Positions 1-7,905 of a DNA stretch of 64,000 bases are shown here, piece by piece. The notes beneath the pieces are model-generated. The model did no database searches. It had not been told where the DNA came from and was given only the letters and a program-made list of their open reading frames with translations. The DNA comes from an uncultured Phycicoccus sp. (GTDB lineage: Bacteria; Actinomycetota; Actinomycetes; Actinomycetales; Dermatophilaceae), in contig NZ_CANLZR010000011.1 in assembly GCF_947495705.1 (NCBI RefSeq), positions 1 to 64,000 on the forward strand. The letters are read 5' to 3'. The translations under genes were made by a program, and so were the position numbers. Numbering within the stretch: position 1 is the first letter of the stretch; each line of letters starts with the position of its first letter.

Positions 1-255
1 AACGGGTCCGGGCTGTGCGCCCGCTGCAACGGCGTCAAGGAAGCCCCCGGCTGGCAGGCCCGGGTGCTCTCCACCTCACCCCACGAGCTCGAGGTCACCA
101 CCCCGGCCGGGCACACCTACCACTCCCACGCCCCGCCCCTGCTCGGCTGGGGCACCGACCCACCCGACCCCGAACCCGAGCCCGCGTCAGGCACCGAGCC
201 TGACCCAGACTCTCCCCTGGAACGACACCTCCAGGCACTCCTCCACGCCGCCTGA
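1..255 (+). CDS. HNH endonuclease, C-terminal end (partial)
   Basis: The gene is open at the left edge; 84 residues remain before the TGA. The start of the fragment (GLCARCNGVKEAPGW) is the second half of an HNH nuclease zinc/metal fold, with a CxxC pair followed by an Asn and a Lys-Glu-Ala-Pro-Gly-Trp stretch. This is typical of the DUF222-plus-HNH proteins found in many copies in actinobacteria. The tail is Pro/Glu/Asp rich and looks disordered. The N-terminal DUF222 part would lie outside the window. Family membership is inferred from the short motif only; function in this organism (phage defence, mobile element or other) cannot be told. Confidence 0.75.
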   Translation, partial: NGSGLCARCNGVKEAPGWQARVLSTSPHELEVTTPAGHTYHSHAPPLLGWGTDPPDPEPEPASGTEPDPDSPLERHLQALLHAA

Positions 256-408
256 CCCGGGCGGCCGAGGGCACACCTCCGGAGCAGATGACCTACGTCA
301 AACGCGGCCCGGAACGACGCAGTTGCAGAGTGTCCGACTCTTCCGAGGGGCAGGCACATGCATCCTGGAACCGACCACGCCGTCCAGCTGGGGGCGCTGG
401 GCCAGGTG

Positions 409-1164
409 CTACACCCTGATGGCCACCACGGTGTAGTTCTCTGCCTCAGGGTCAAACGTGCTTGTCTCGACTTCTAGCCCGACGCGCTCCAGTTCCGAGA
501 CGAGGTCGACGTACCGGTACGGCCACGACGACAGCCGTTCGGAGTGAACCAGGACCGAGTTGTCCTTTGCGACTTCCGCGATAGCGATCTCGATGTGGTG
601 CTCGTCCTCCCAATGCGGCGCGATCTCCCACCAGTAGACCACCATGCCATCCCGGCCGTTCCGGCTGATGAGTCGGTCGCCGACGTCAAGCCGGGAACCT
701 CTGGACCTGACGAGCTCCCACGTGCGGGAGGTCAAGACCAGGCGCCCGCGGGGGCGTAGAAGGCGTGACATCGACTCCAGGGCTGCCGCTCTTCCTCTCG
801 CGCCCACGGCATGGTGCAGCGAGTTGCCGACGCAGAACACCATGTCGAAGGTGTCGTCGTCGAAATGGTCGGGCAGTTCCTGCCAGTCCGCCCATACCGT
901 CCGGACAGATGCCCTGTGCTCCTCGGCGAGCTCCGCGGTCCGACGAACCATCGCTTCGCTGGCGTCGGTGGCGACGACCTGCATGCCACGACCGGCGATG
1001 CCTACCGCCAGCTGTCCCGTTCCGCACGAACAGTCGAGGACGTGAGCGTTCGACGGCAGGAGATCGAGGACGTCGTCGAACGACGCAGCGAACTCGGCTG
1101 GAACCAGCTTTGCGTCGGAGATGAGCCACTCGTAGACCTCAGCCAGCTCGCCGTAGCTGGTCAC
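409..1164 (-). CDS. SAM-dependent class I methyltransferase
   Basis: A 251-residue protein with the class I Rossmann pattern: motif I VLDCSCGTGQ near residue 43, an acidic residue after the next strand (VVATDAS), and a post-motif FDMVFCVGNSLHH. The substrate is unknown; closest in appearance to glycine/sarcosine-type or generic methyltransferase-domain-25 proteins. I chose GTG 1164 because a GGAGG core lies a few bases upstream (complement of 1169-1176); an in-frame ATG at 1194 would add 10 residues but lacks such a site. Third codon positions are visibly less GC-rich than in neighbouring genes, with many NNT and NNA codons, which hints at acquisition from elsewhere. It stands alone, tail to tail with the HNH gene. 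Confidence 0.85.
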   Translation of the reverse strand: MTSYGELAEVYEWLISDAKLVPAEFAASFDDVLDLLPSNAHVLDCSCGTGQLAVGIAGRGMQVVATDASEAMVRRTAELAEEHRASVRTVWADWQELPDHFDDDTFDMVFCVGNSLHHAVGARGRAAALESMSRLLRPRGRLVLTSRTWELVRSRGSRLDVGDRLISRNGRDGMVVYWWEIAPHWEDEHHIEIAIAEVAKDNSVLVHSERLSSWPYRYVDLVSELERVGLEVETSTFDPEAENYTVVAIRV

Positions 1165-1422
1165 AGCACCCCCTCCGTCACACGGCAGACTCACGATGAC
1201 GCATCAGTACATCAACGGAGCAGTGAGGGCACAAACGCTTTGCCGCAAGCGCAACTCGTCCGCTCGTGCCGCAACCCGGGCGGTCGACACGCGGCGCTAT
1301 GCAGCGGGTCCACGACCTCGGGGAGGCGGTTCAGGGCACGTCCGATGGCTCAGCCCGTGGAGTTGCCACCCCAACGGCAGTGCCGCCACCCGCGCCCTCG
1401 ACGGAGTAGCCCGTCGCCCCGA

Positions 1423-1480
1423 CGAACGACGAGAACATGCCGCGCCGCTGACCTCGTCGACGGCGTGTTCTCGTCGTTCG
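1423..1480. repeat. Inverted repeat, 15-bp perfect arms extended to 20 with one mismatch
   Basis: Left arm 1423-1437 CGAACGACGAGAACA is exactly complementary to right arm 1466-1480 TGTTCTCGTCGTTCG. The match continues inward (1438-1442 with 1461-1465) with a single mismatch, leaving an 18-base loop. There is no T-run, so an intrinsic terminator is only one option. The two arms read outward as NTG TTC TCG TCG TTC on opposite strands, resembling two duplicated gene starts facing apart. It could be a recombination scar, a regulator site or an RNA hairpin. Confidence 0.7.
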
Positions 1481-1581
1481 ACGCAGGGGTGGTCGGGGTA
1501 GCCCCTTCTGGGCGAAGAGACGCAGGTTCAGCTCGGGCCGGGGTCGCGCAGTCGGCTGGGATCCCTCGGTGTGCGCCGCCG

Positions 1582-1587
1582 TAGACT
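1582..1587 (+). promoter_or_regulatory. Leaderless -10 element of cysM
   Basis: TAGACT lies seven bases before the GTG at 1595, the spacing expected if transcription begins at the start codon. No Shine-Dalgarno sequence precedes the GTG. No clear -35 is seen. Confidence 0.6.
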
Positions 1588-1594
1588 CCTGCGG

Positions 1595-2509
1595 GTGAGC
1601 AACCCTCCGACGTACCCCACGATGGAGGACGTCATCGGCGACACCCCACTGGTGCGTCTGCAGCGCCTGCCCGGGCCGGAGAACGACCGCCGCGGCAACG
1701 TGCTGCTCGCCAAGCTCGAGGGGAACAACCCGGCCGGCTCGGTGAAGGACCGGCCGGCGATCAGCATGATCCGGGGCGCTGAGGCGCGAGGGGAGATCGC
1801 CCCCGGCGACACGCTGCTGGAAGCCACGTCGGGCAACACCGGGATCGGCTTGGCGATGGCGGCGGCGATCAGCGGCTACCCGCTGGTCCTCGTGATGCCC
1901 GAGGACGCCTCCACCGAGCGGATCCAGACGATGAAGGCATACGGAGCCGACCTGGTCCTCACCCCGGCAGGTGGCGGCATGGAGGAGGCCCGCGACGTCG
2001 TGACGCGGATGGAGCGGGAGGGCCGCGGCCGGGTCCTGGACCAGTTCGGGAATCCGGACAACCCGCGTGCCCACGAGGACGGGACGGGCCCGGAGCTGTG
2101 GCGCCAGACCGACGGACGGATCACGCACTTCGTGTCCGCGATGGGCACCACCGGCACGATCACCGGGGTCTCGCGGTTCCTGAAGTCGCGCAACCCCGGC
2201 ATCCAGATCGTCGGCGCACAGCCCGCGGAGGGCTCCAAGATCCCCGGTATCCGTGCCTGGCCACCGGAGTACGTGCCGAAGATCTTCGACCCGTCGGCGG
2301 TGGACCGGACCGTGGAGGTCACCCAGACCGACGCCGAGGAGGCGGCCCGCCGGCTGGCCCGCGAGGAGGGCATCTTCGGCGGCGTCTCCGCGGCCGGCGC
2401 CTGCTGGACGGCCCTACAGGTGGCCCGGGAGGTCGAGGGGGCGACGATCGTCTTCGTGGTCTGCGACCGCGGCGACCGGTACCTCTCCAGCGGCGTGTTC
2501 CCCGCCTGA
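1595..2509 (+). CDS. cysM: Cysteine synthase B-type, PLP-dependent
   Basis: A 304-residue fold-type II PLP enzyme that makes L-cysteine from an activated serine (O-acetylserine or O-phosphoserine) and a sulfur donor in the cytosol. The PLP lysine is K51 in NNPAGSVKDRP, the phosphate/substrate loop TSGNTG is at 78-83, and GTTGT follows in the second domain. Length matches the CysM family (about 300). I chose GTG 1595, giving VSNPPTYPTMEDVIGDTPL; the -10 element sits seven bases before it. ATG 1622 is an alternative. The next gene on this strand begins 500 bases away, so it is probably transcribed alone. CysM rather than CysK is judged from overall sequence character; CysK is the main alternative. 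Confidence 0.9.
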   Translation: MSNPPTYPTMEDVIGDTPLVRLQRLPGPENDRRGNVLLAKLEGNNPAGSVKDRPAISMIRGAEARGEIAPGDTLLEATSGNTGIGLAMAAAISGYPLVLVMPEDASTERIQTMKAYGADLVLTPAGGGMEEARDVVTRMEREGRGRVLDQFGNPDNPRAHEDGTGPELWRQTDGRITHFVSAMGTTGTITGVSRFLKSRNPGIQIVGAQPAEGSKIPGIRAWPPEYVPKIFDPSAVDRTVEVTQTDAEEAARRLAREEGIFGGVSAAGACWTALQVAREVEGATIVFVVCDRGDRYLSSGVFPA

Positions 2510-2549
2510 GAGCGTTCCCGCGGCGGCCGTTCGCAACAGCGACGTCGAG

Positions 2550-2825
2550 TCACGCCACCCGTGAGGAGAAGGACGAGGAGCCGTCCTCGGCGGTCTCCAG
2601 GCGGTGGTCGGAAGCCAGCCGGTCGGCGTCGCGCTCAGGAAGGAAGCCCGAGTCCTGGCGACAGTCGTGGCAGACCGCGACGGCTTGGCGGCCGAGATGG
2701 ACGACCTCGACCAGGTGAGGCTGGCAGGCCTCGTCACCTCCGTGGTGGTGGTCGCGTCGGTGGACTGCTTCGACGGTGCTGACGGCCACCGGGTTGTGGG
2801 ACTGCGTGGGTGTCGAGTCGAACAT
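2550..2825 (-). CDS. Small His/Cys-rich putative zinc-binding protein
   Basis: A 91-residue protein with C34-x2-H37 and C52-H-D-C55, plus a cluster DHHHGG at 25-30 and H74, a pattern suited to one zinc site. The ATG at 2825 is preceded by GAAAGG about ten bases upstream. Third positions are strongly G/C in this frame, supporting real coding. It converges on cysM with 40 bases between stop codons. I recognise the type as a recurring actinobacterial hypothetical with a CHDC core but know no function. It could be a small nucleic-acid or protein-interaction module. Confidence 0.6.
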   Translation of the reverse strand: MFDSTPTQSHNPVAVSTVEAVHRRDHHHGGDEACQPHLVEVVHLGRQAVAVCHDCRQDSGFLPERDADRLASDHRLETAEDGSSSFSSRVA

Positions 2826-2961
2826 CGGGCCGGCCCTTTCGTGAGGTCGTGTCTCTGCCTCCACTGAACCGCTGTCCGACGCTCCGGATCATCGGGCGAT
2901 GGGCCGGGGGGCCCCGACGAACGGAGGAGCGTCAATCGGGTGATCGACCAGCCCGGACCAT

Positions 2962-2967
2962 AGGCTG
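2962..2967 (+). promoter_or_regulatory. Predicted -10 element for the amidotransferase gene
   Basis: TAGGCT lies about 40 bases before the ATG at 3009, so this transcript would have a short leader; AAGGAA at about 2999-3004 can serve as ribosome binding site. No convincing -35 was found. Confidence 0.4.
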
Positions 2968-3008
2968 TCGACGCTCACCCCGAGCGACCCCGTCAGTCAA
3001 GGAACCCC

Positions 3009-3959
3009 ATGTGCCGAGTGCTCGCGTTCATCGGGCCGGAGACCCCGCTGGCGAACCTGCTCCTCACGCCCACGAACAGCCTGTTCAACCAGGCACTCGA
3101 CCCTGAACGGCACCCGGAGCTCCAGCTGGCCGGATGGGGCTTCGGCGCGTGGAGTGAGCACCTCCTGAAGCCGGAGGACCCGTTCATCTACCGCCGTCCC
3201 ATCGCAGCCTTCTACGACGACAACCTCGAGCGCATCGTCCCGAGCCTGCGCGCCAGCACGATGCTCGCCCATGTCCGGGCAGCCGCCTACGACGCGAAGG
3301 TCGTCCTGGCCGACGAGAACTGCCATCCCTTCTCGTTCGCCGAGACGCCCTGGATCGTCGCCCAGAACGGCTACCTGCCGAACTGGCAGCTCCTGCAGCG
3401 GGAGCTCCTGCGACACTGCAAGGACACCTACCTGGAGCAGATGCGTGGCACGACGGACACCGAGTTTCTCTACGTGCTCCTGCTCTCGCTGCTCGAGGGC
3501 GACAGCAACGAGGACGTCCAGCGTGCGGTCGAGGAGATGATCCGGCTGATCGCCGGAGCGATGGCGGACCTCGACCTCCCGGGTCTGACCAAGCTGAAGA
3601 TGGCGCTGGTGTCCCCGAACCGCATCATCGGGGTCAACGCCGGTCTCGGACTCCACGGCGAGACGAACCCGACCGGCGACTGGAAGGAGCTGCGCGAGTC
3701 AGGTCCGGGCACGGACGACTTCGCCCTCTCCATGCTCCTGGAGCCGATGTACCTCCTGATGGGTCGCAACTTCGAGAAGGACGAGACGACCTACAACTTC
3801 GAGACGTGCGACGAAGAAGGGGCGACCGGCGCCATCTTCGCCTCCGAGGCCCTCACCGACGACACCGACGGCTGGTCCTACGTCGAGTTCGGCGAGATGG
3901 TGTTCCTCGAGAACGACGGCGAACGAGTGACCAGGACCGTCAGCACGCTGTCGGTGTAG
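3009..3959 (+). CDS. Class II (Ntn) glutamine amidotransferase
   Basis: A 316-residue protein whose second residue is Cys (MCRVLAF), which becomes the N-terminal nucleophile after Met removal. This fixes the start. Class II hallmarks follow: HVRAAAYD (about residue 90), a QNGYLPNW segment (glutamine-loop region) and a C-terminal half ending in a β-rich GATase fold. The family is YafJ/EgtC-like, standalone amidohydrolases that hydrolyse glutamine or γ-glutamyl amides. EgtC acts in ergothioneine synthesis, but no egtB or egtD is near, so the substrate is open. It converges on dinB with 40 bases between them. Confidence 0.85.
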   Translation: MCRVLAFIGPETPLANLLLTPTNSLFNQALDPERHPELQLAGWGFGAWSEHLLKPEDPFIYRRPIAAFYDDNLERIVPSLRASTMLAHVRAAAYDAKVVLADENCHPFSFAETPWIVAQNGYLPNWQLLQRELLRHCKDTYLEQMRGTTDTEFLYVLLLSLLEGDSNEDVQRAVEEMIRLIAGAMADLDLPGLTKLKMALVSPNRIIGVNAGLGLHGETNPTGDWKELRESGPGTDDFALSMLLEPMYLLMGRNFEKDETTYNFETCDEEGATGAIFASEALTDDTDGWSYVEFGEMVFLENDGERVTRTVSTLSV

Positions 3960-3999
3960 GCGCGAACCCGACCCGGGCCGCGGGTGCCGACGCCTCGGA

Positions 4000-5088
4000 T
4001 CAGACCCGACCGCGGACCGGGGTGCGGCCGACCTCGTCCCCGTCCTCGTCCGGCATCGTCATCTCGGCGCGGACGCCGAGGAGCCGCACCTCCCGGCCCT
4101 CCTCGAGGTGGTCGGCGAGGAGGGCCTGGACCGCGGCCTGCACCGCCTCGGGCTCCGACGTGGGGGCCGGCAGCTTCCGGCTCCGGTTGACGGTGAAGAA
4201 CGGGGCGTAGCGGATCTTGAGCCCGACCCGCTGCACCGGCCGTCCCTCCCGGTGCACGTCCTGGAGGACCTGCGCGGTGAGCACCCGGACCGCGTCGGCG
4301 ATCGTCTCCGTCGTCGTGAGGTTCTGCTGGTACGTCGTCTCCCGGCTGTGGCCCCGCGCCACCCACGGCGCGTCGTCGACCTCCGCGCTACCCTCCCCGC
4401 GGCCGAGGGCGCCGTACCAGGCCCCCATCCGCGGCCCGAACTCGGCGACGAGCACCTCGGGGTCGGCCGCCGCGAGCTCGTCGACGGTGCCGATGCCGTG
4501 CTTGTCGAGGCGCGCCGACACCCGGGACCCGACGCCCCACAGCGCGATCGTCGGCCGGTGCCCCATGACCCCGGCCCAGTTCTCGGCGGTCAGCCGGTAG
4601 ACACCTCGGGGCTTGCCGAAGTCGGTCGCGATCTTGGCCCTGACCCGGTTGTCCCCGACGCCCAGCGAGCAGTGCAGCCGGGTCCGCTCGAGCACCGCCG
4701 CCTGGATGCGGCGGGCCAGCGACTCCGGGTCGTCGGTGTCGCCGCCGACGAAGCCCTCGTCCCACCCGAGCACCTCGACGACGAGGCCGAGATCGCGCAC
4801 GGTCGCGAACACCTCCTCGGACGCCGCGAGGTAGTGCGGCCCGTCGACGGGCAGGAACACCGCGTCCGGCGCCTTGCGGGCCGCGACCCGCAACGGCATG
4901 CCGGAGTGCACACCGCGCTCGCGCGCCTCGTAGCTGGCCGTCGAGACGACCGCTCGCTCGCTGGGGTCCCCGCGCCCGCCGACGACGACCTCGCGCCCGG
5001 CGAGCTCGGGGTGGCGCAGCACCTCGACCGCCGCGATGAACTGGTCGAGGTCGAGGTGCAGGACGAAGGGGAAGGCGCGCGCCGCCAT
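4000..5088 (-). CDS. Y-family DNA polymerase (DinB-type)
   Basis: A 362-residue translesion polymerase. Palm motif DLDQFIAAVE at 13-22 and WDEGF with D110/E111 supply the metal-binding carboxylates D13, D110 and E111. The fingers segment YEARERGVHSGMP, the HhH thumb (VGSRVSARLDKHGIGTVDELA) and a little-finger domain follow. The residue at the steric-gate position is Ile18, where most family members have Phe or Tyr. No canonical clamp-binding peptide is evident at the C terminus. The start ATG 5088 has a purine-rich GGAGGGG stretch 13 or so bases upstream. No TCGAAC-type LexA box is visible in the 188 bases before the divergent hmgA. Resembles mycobacterial DinB2 more than standard DinB (inference). 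Confidence 0.88.
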   Translation of the reverse strand: MAARAFPFVLHLDLDQFIAAVEVLRHPELAGREVVVGGRGDPSERAVVSTASYEARERGVHSGMPLRVAARKAPDAVFLPVDGPHYLAASEEVFATVRDLGLVVEVLGWDEGFVGGDTDDPESLARRIQAAVLERTRLHCSLGVGDNRVRAKIATDFGKPRGVYRLTAENWAGVMGHRPTIALWGVGSRVSARLDKHGIGTVDELAAADPEVLVAEFGPRMGAWYGALGRGEGSAEVDDAPWVARGHSRETTYQQNLTTTETIADAVRVLTAQVLQDVHREGRPVQRVGLKIRYAPFFTVNRSRKLPAPTSEPEAVQAAVQALLADHLEEGREVRLLGVRAEMTMPDEDGDEVGRTPVRGRV

Positions 5089-5226
5089 CGCCCCATCATC
5101 CCCTCCAGGCTCGCGGATCGCCCGGCGGTGGGCAGGTTGTCCGGCCGGCGTCGGGTGGGGGTGGACACTCCTGGCCACAGTGACCCGGGTCGACCGCACA
5201 GGGATGCCAGTCGATCGCGCAGACTC

Positions 5227-5232
5227 TAGGGT
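5227..5232 (+). promoter_or_regulatory. Predicted -10 element for hmgA
   Basis: TAGGGT sits 45 bases before the GTG at 5277, giving a leader of about 35-40 bases. Ribosome binding is weak (GAGG near 5261). Confidence 0.35.
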
Positions 5233-5276
5233 GGGCTGGACCGAGCTCCGACCCCACAGCGAGGTGGACGACAACC

Positions 5277-6515
5277 GTGGCGCACTACCAGGCGATGGGC
5301 AGCATTCCCCCCAAGCGGCACACCCAGCACCGCCGGCCCGCCGGCCGCGGCAAGCAGGGCGAGCTGTACTACGAGGAGCTCATGGGGGAGGAGGGGTTCA
5401 GCTCGGACTCGAGCCTGCTGTACCACCGCAACATCCCCTCGACGATCGCCGGCGCCCGGGTCTGGACCCCCGGCGACCTGTCGACGACGCCGAACCACCC
5501 ACTGACGCCGCGTCACCTCAAGCTGCACGACCTCTTCGCCCCCAAGGACGTCAAGAGCACCGACGTCGTCACCGGCCGCCGGCTCGTGCTCGGCAACGGT
5601 GACGTGCGCATCTCCTACGTCGTCGCCGGCGAGCCGAGCCCCTGGTACCGCAACGGCGTCGGCGACGAGTGCGTCTACGTCGAGCGCGGCCAGGCGCGGG
5701 TCGAGACCGTCTTCGGGGCCTTCGACGTCGCCGAGGGCGACTACCTCATCATCCCGCGGGCCACGACCCACCGCTGGATCCCGAAGCGGTCGACGAAGGA
5801 CCCGCTGCGCGCCTACTGCATCGAGGCCAACAGCCACATCGCCCCGCCCAAGCGCTACCTCAGCAAGTACGGCCAGCTGCTCGAACACGCCCCGTACTGC
5901 GAGCGTGACCTGCGCGCCCCGCAAGGCCCCCTGCTGGCCGAGGACATCGGCGCGAAGGCCACCGACGGCGCCGAGGTGTACATCAAGCACCGCGGCAACG
6001 GTCCTGGGGGCATCGTCGGCACCATCCACGAGGTGCCCTTCCACCCCCTCGACGTCGTCGGCTGGGACGGCTGCCTCTACCCGTACGCGTTCAACGTCCG
6101 CGACTACGAGCCGATCACGGGCCGCGTGCACCAGCCGCCGCCGGTGCACCAGGTCTTCGAGGGCTGGAACTTCGTCATCTGCAACTTCGTCCCCCGCAAG
6201 GTCGACTACCACCCGCTGTCGATCCCGGTGCCGTACTACCACTCGAACGTCGACAGCGACGAGATCATGTTCTACGTCGACGGCGACTACGAGGCCCGCA
6301 AGGGCTCGGGCATCGGCAAGGGCTCGATCTCGGTGCACCCCGGCGGTCATGCCCACGGGCCGCAGCCGGGAGCGTCCGAGGCGTCCATCGGCGTCGAGTA
6401 CTTCGACGAGCTCGCCGTGATGGTCGACACCTTCCGCCCGCTCGAGCTGGGGGAGGGCGGGCTCGCCGTCGACGACGGCGTCTATGCCGACTCCTGGAAC
6501 CGCGGGCGCGGCTGA
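5277..6515 (+). CDS. hmgA: Homogentisate 1,2-dioxygenase
   Basis: A 412-residue cupin dioxygenase that opens the ring of homogentisate to maleylacetoacetate in tyrosine/phenylalanine catabolism. Iron-binding residues are visible in VPYYHSNVDSDEIMFY (His and Glu) and HPGGHAHGP (His) in the C-terminal half. The N-terminal region MAHYQAMGSIPPKRH is typical of actinobacterial members. Length is slightly below the proteobacterial average of about 430. The other homogentisate pathway genes (maleylacetoacetate isomerase, fumarylacetoacetase) are not next to it. Start GTG 5277; ATG 5295 is an alternative. Confidence 0.92.
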   Translation: MAHYQAMGSIPPKRHTQHRRPAGRGKQGELYYEELMGEEGFSSDSSLLYHRNIPSTIAGARVWTPGDLSTTPNHPLTPRHLKLHDLFAPKDVKSTDVVTGRRLVLGNGDVRISYVVAGEPSPWYRNGVGDECVYVERGQARVETVFGAFDVAEGDYLIIPRATTHRWIPKRSTKDPLRAYCIEANSHIAPPKRYLSKYGQLLEHAPYCERDLRAPQGPLLAEDIGAKATDGAEVYIKHRGNGPGGIVGTIHEVPFHPLDVVGWDGCLYPYAFNVRDYEPITGRVHQPPPVHQVFEGWNFVICNFVPRKVDYHPLSIPVPYYHSNVDSDEIMFYVDGDYEARKGSGIGKGSISVHPGGHAHGPQPGASEASIGVEYFDELAVMVDTFRPLELGEGGLAVDDGVYADSWNRGRG

Positions 6516-6530
6516 CCCCACCGGGCCTCC

Positions 6531-6536
6531 TATCCT
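6531..6536 (+). promoter_or_regulatory. Leaderless -10 element of clpS
   Basis: TATCCT followed by six bases and GTG 6543; only 16 bases after the hmgA stop. No Shine-Dalgarno sequence. Confidence 0.6.
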
Positions 6537-6542
6537 GGGGCG

Positions 6543-6833
6543 GTGTCGCTCGCACCCGTGACCGAGGAGGTCGTGACCCCCGAGGGGGACGTGGCTCCGG
6601 ATGTCCCCTGGGTCACGATCGTGTGGAACGACCCCGTCAACCTCATGTCGTACGTGACGTTCGTGCTGCAGCAGCACTTCGGGTACTCCAGGGCGAAGGC
6701 CGAGAAGCTCATGATGCAGGTCCACACCGAGGGCCGCTCCGTCGTGAGCACCGGGCCGCGCGAGGCGATGGAGGCCGATACCGAGGCGCTCCACGGCTAC
6801 GGCCTGTGGGCGACGTTCCAGAAGGACTCCTGA
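6543..6833 (+). CDS. clpS: ATP-dependent Clp protease adaptor ClpS
   Basis: A 96-residue adaptor that binds N-degron substrates and hands them to ClpA/ClpC-ClpP. The conserved core is present: [12 protein letters not shown] (binding pocket residues N-D at about 29-30), then [17 protein letters not shown] and a C-terminal YGLWAT strand. Leaderless start at GTG 6543. Stop overlaps the next start (TGATG), so it is coupled to the DUF2017 gene, a standard actinobacterial pairing. Confidence 0.93.
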   Translation: MSLAPVTEEVVTPEGDVAPDVPWVTIVWNDPVNLMSYVTFVLQQHFGYSRAKAEKLMMQVHTEGRSVVSTGPREAMEADTEALHGYGLWATFQKDS

Positions 6834-7453
6834 TGGCCAAGGCCTTCCGGCGTCAGGGCAAGGGCGCGGACCGCCGCTACGTCGCGACGCTCGACGCCGA
6901 CGAGCGCGAGATCGTCGCGACGCTCATGGAGCAGGTCGCCGACCTGCTCGAGGCACCCGACGTCGCGGGGACCGGGGACGCGCGGTTCGACGCGATCGTC
7001 GCCGGGATGACCTTCTCGGGGGACCCCCACGAGGCGACGAGCCGGGGCCGCACCGCCGGCGGGGGCCAGCGCGACCCGGCCCTGGACCGGCTCCTGCCGA
7101 CGGCCAACCGGCAGGACCCCGAGGCGGCCGACGAGTTCCGGCACCTCACCGAGGGCGGCATCCGGCACCGCAAGGCGGCGGGGCTCGCGGCCTCGGTCGC
7201 CGCGGTGCGCGCCGCGAGCGGGGACGACGTCGTGCTCGACGCCGACCAGTCCCGGGCGTTCCTCACCGCGCTCACCGACGTGCGCCTGGTGCTCGGCGAA
7301 CGGCTGGGCCTGCACACCGACGAGGACGTCGAGGCGGTCGAGGCGCGTGCCGACTCCTCGGACCCGGACGACCCGCTCGTGTACGCCGTGGCGCTGTACG
7401 ACTTCCTCACCTGGCTCCAGGAGACCCTCGCGACCGCACTCCTGAGGCGGTGA
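6833..7453 (+). CDS. DUF2017 family protein
   Basis: A 206-residue, mostly helical, soluble protein of unknown function. It follows clpS across most actinobacteria, so a role tied to Clp proteolysis is often supposed but not shown. The first 45 residues (KGADRRYVATLDADEREIV) and the C-terminal helical part (ADQSRAFLTALTDVRLVLGERL) match the family's usual pattern. The middle region (about 65-90) is Gly/Arg rich and probably flexible. ATG 6833 overlaps the clpS stop; its own stop overlaps the GTG of the VanZ-like gene. Confidence 0.85.
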   Translation: MAKAFRRQGKGADRRYVATLDADEREIVATLMEQVADLLEAPDVAGTGDARFDAIVAGMTFSGDPHEATSRGRTAGGGQRDPALDRLLPTANRQDPEAADEFRHLTEGGIRHRKAAGLAASVAAVRAASGDDVVLDADQSRAFLTALTDVRLVLGERLGLHTDEDVEAVEARADSSDPDDPLVYAVALYDFLTWLQETLATALLRR

Positions 7454-7905
7454 CGCCCGTGCGACGCCCCGGGGCCGGGGCGGCCGTCGTCCTCGCCGTG
7501 CTCCTCGTGCCGGTGCTGCTGTGGCCCGACGGCGAGGCCGTGCGCCGCGTCGTCGTCGACGGCTACGTGGTCCTGCTCGAGCGGGGGATGCCGCAGCAGG
7601 TCCGGCCGGAGCACTACGCGGCCCTGCTCAACGTGCTCGTCTTCGTCCCGTTGGGGTGGCTCGGGGTGGCCGCCCTGCGCGCCCGCGTCCTGACGACCGT
7701 CCTCGTGCTGGCGGGTCTCAGCGGCGCCGTCGAGCTCGCCCAGCTGCTGCCGGTCATGGAGCGCCAGGCGAGCCTGCTCGACGTCGCCTGCAACACGGCC
7801 GGCGCCGCCGTCGGGGCGCTCGTCGCGTCACGCGTACGTCAGCACGCCGGCCGCGACGAGGTCGTCGACGAACCGGGTGACGTCGTCCGCGACGACCTCG
7901 GCTGA
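7450..7905 (+). CDS. VanZ-like membrane protein
   Basis: A 151-residue protein with four hydrophobic segments (about 9-24, 61-78, 83-101, 111-129). The VanZ pattern is visible: LLNVLVFVPLGW, then ELAQLL and LDVACNTAGAAVGAL, i.e. N..F.P.G, E..Q and D...N..G. VanZ proteins affect teicoplanin resistance in enterococci; the role in actinobacteria is unknown. GTG 7450 overlaps the previous stop (GTGA). The last 26 codons overlap the end of the convergent PqqD gene by 78 bases, an unusually long tail overlap. Confidence 0.8.
   Translation: MTPVRRPGAGAAVVLAVLLVPVLLWPDGEAVRRVVVDGYVVLLERGMPQQVRPEHYAALLNVLVFVPLGWLGVAALRARVLTTVLVLAGLSGAVELAQLLPVMERQASLLDVACNTAGAAVGALVASRVRQHAGRDEVVDEPGDVVRDDLG

Larger units (their letters stand above)
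1165..1594. other. Gene-free stretch between methyltransferase and cysM
   Basis: About 430 bases with no convincing coding sequence on either strand; the open frames crossing it are antisense to cysM or lack a start site with support. It contains the inverted repeat at 1423-1480 and the cysM promoter at its right end. Together with the lower-GC methyltransferase and the HNH gene end it could be a remnant of an accessory insertion, but no transposase or attachment site is visible. Confidence 0.6.

Noticed and set aside
1165-1594. Possible IS element or transposase remnant
   Set aside because: Only the inverted repeat is present; no transposase motif, target duplication or terminal pattern can be shown.
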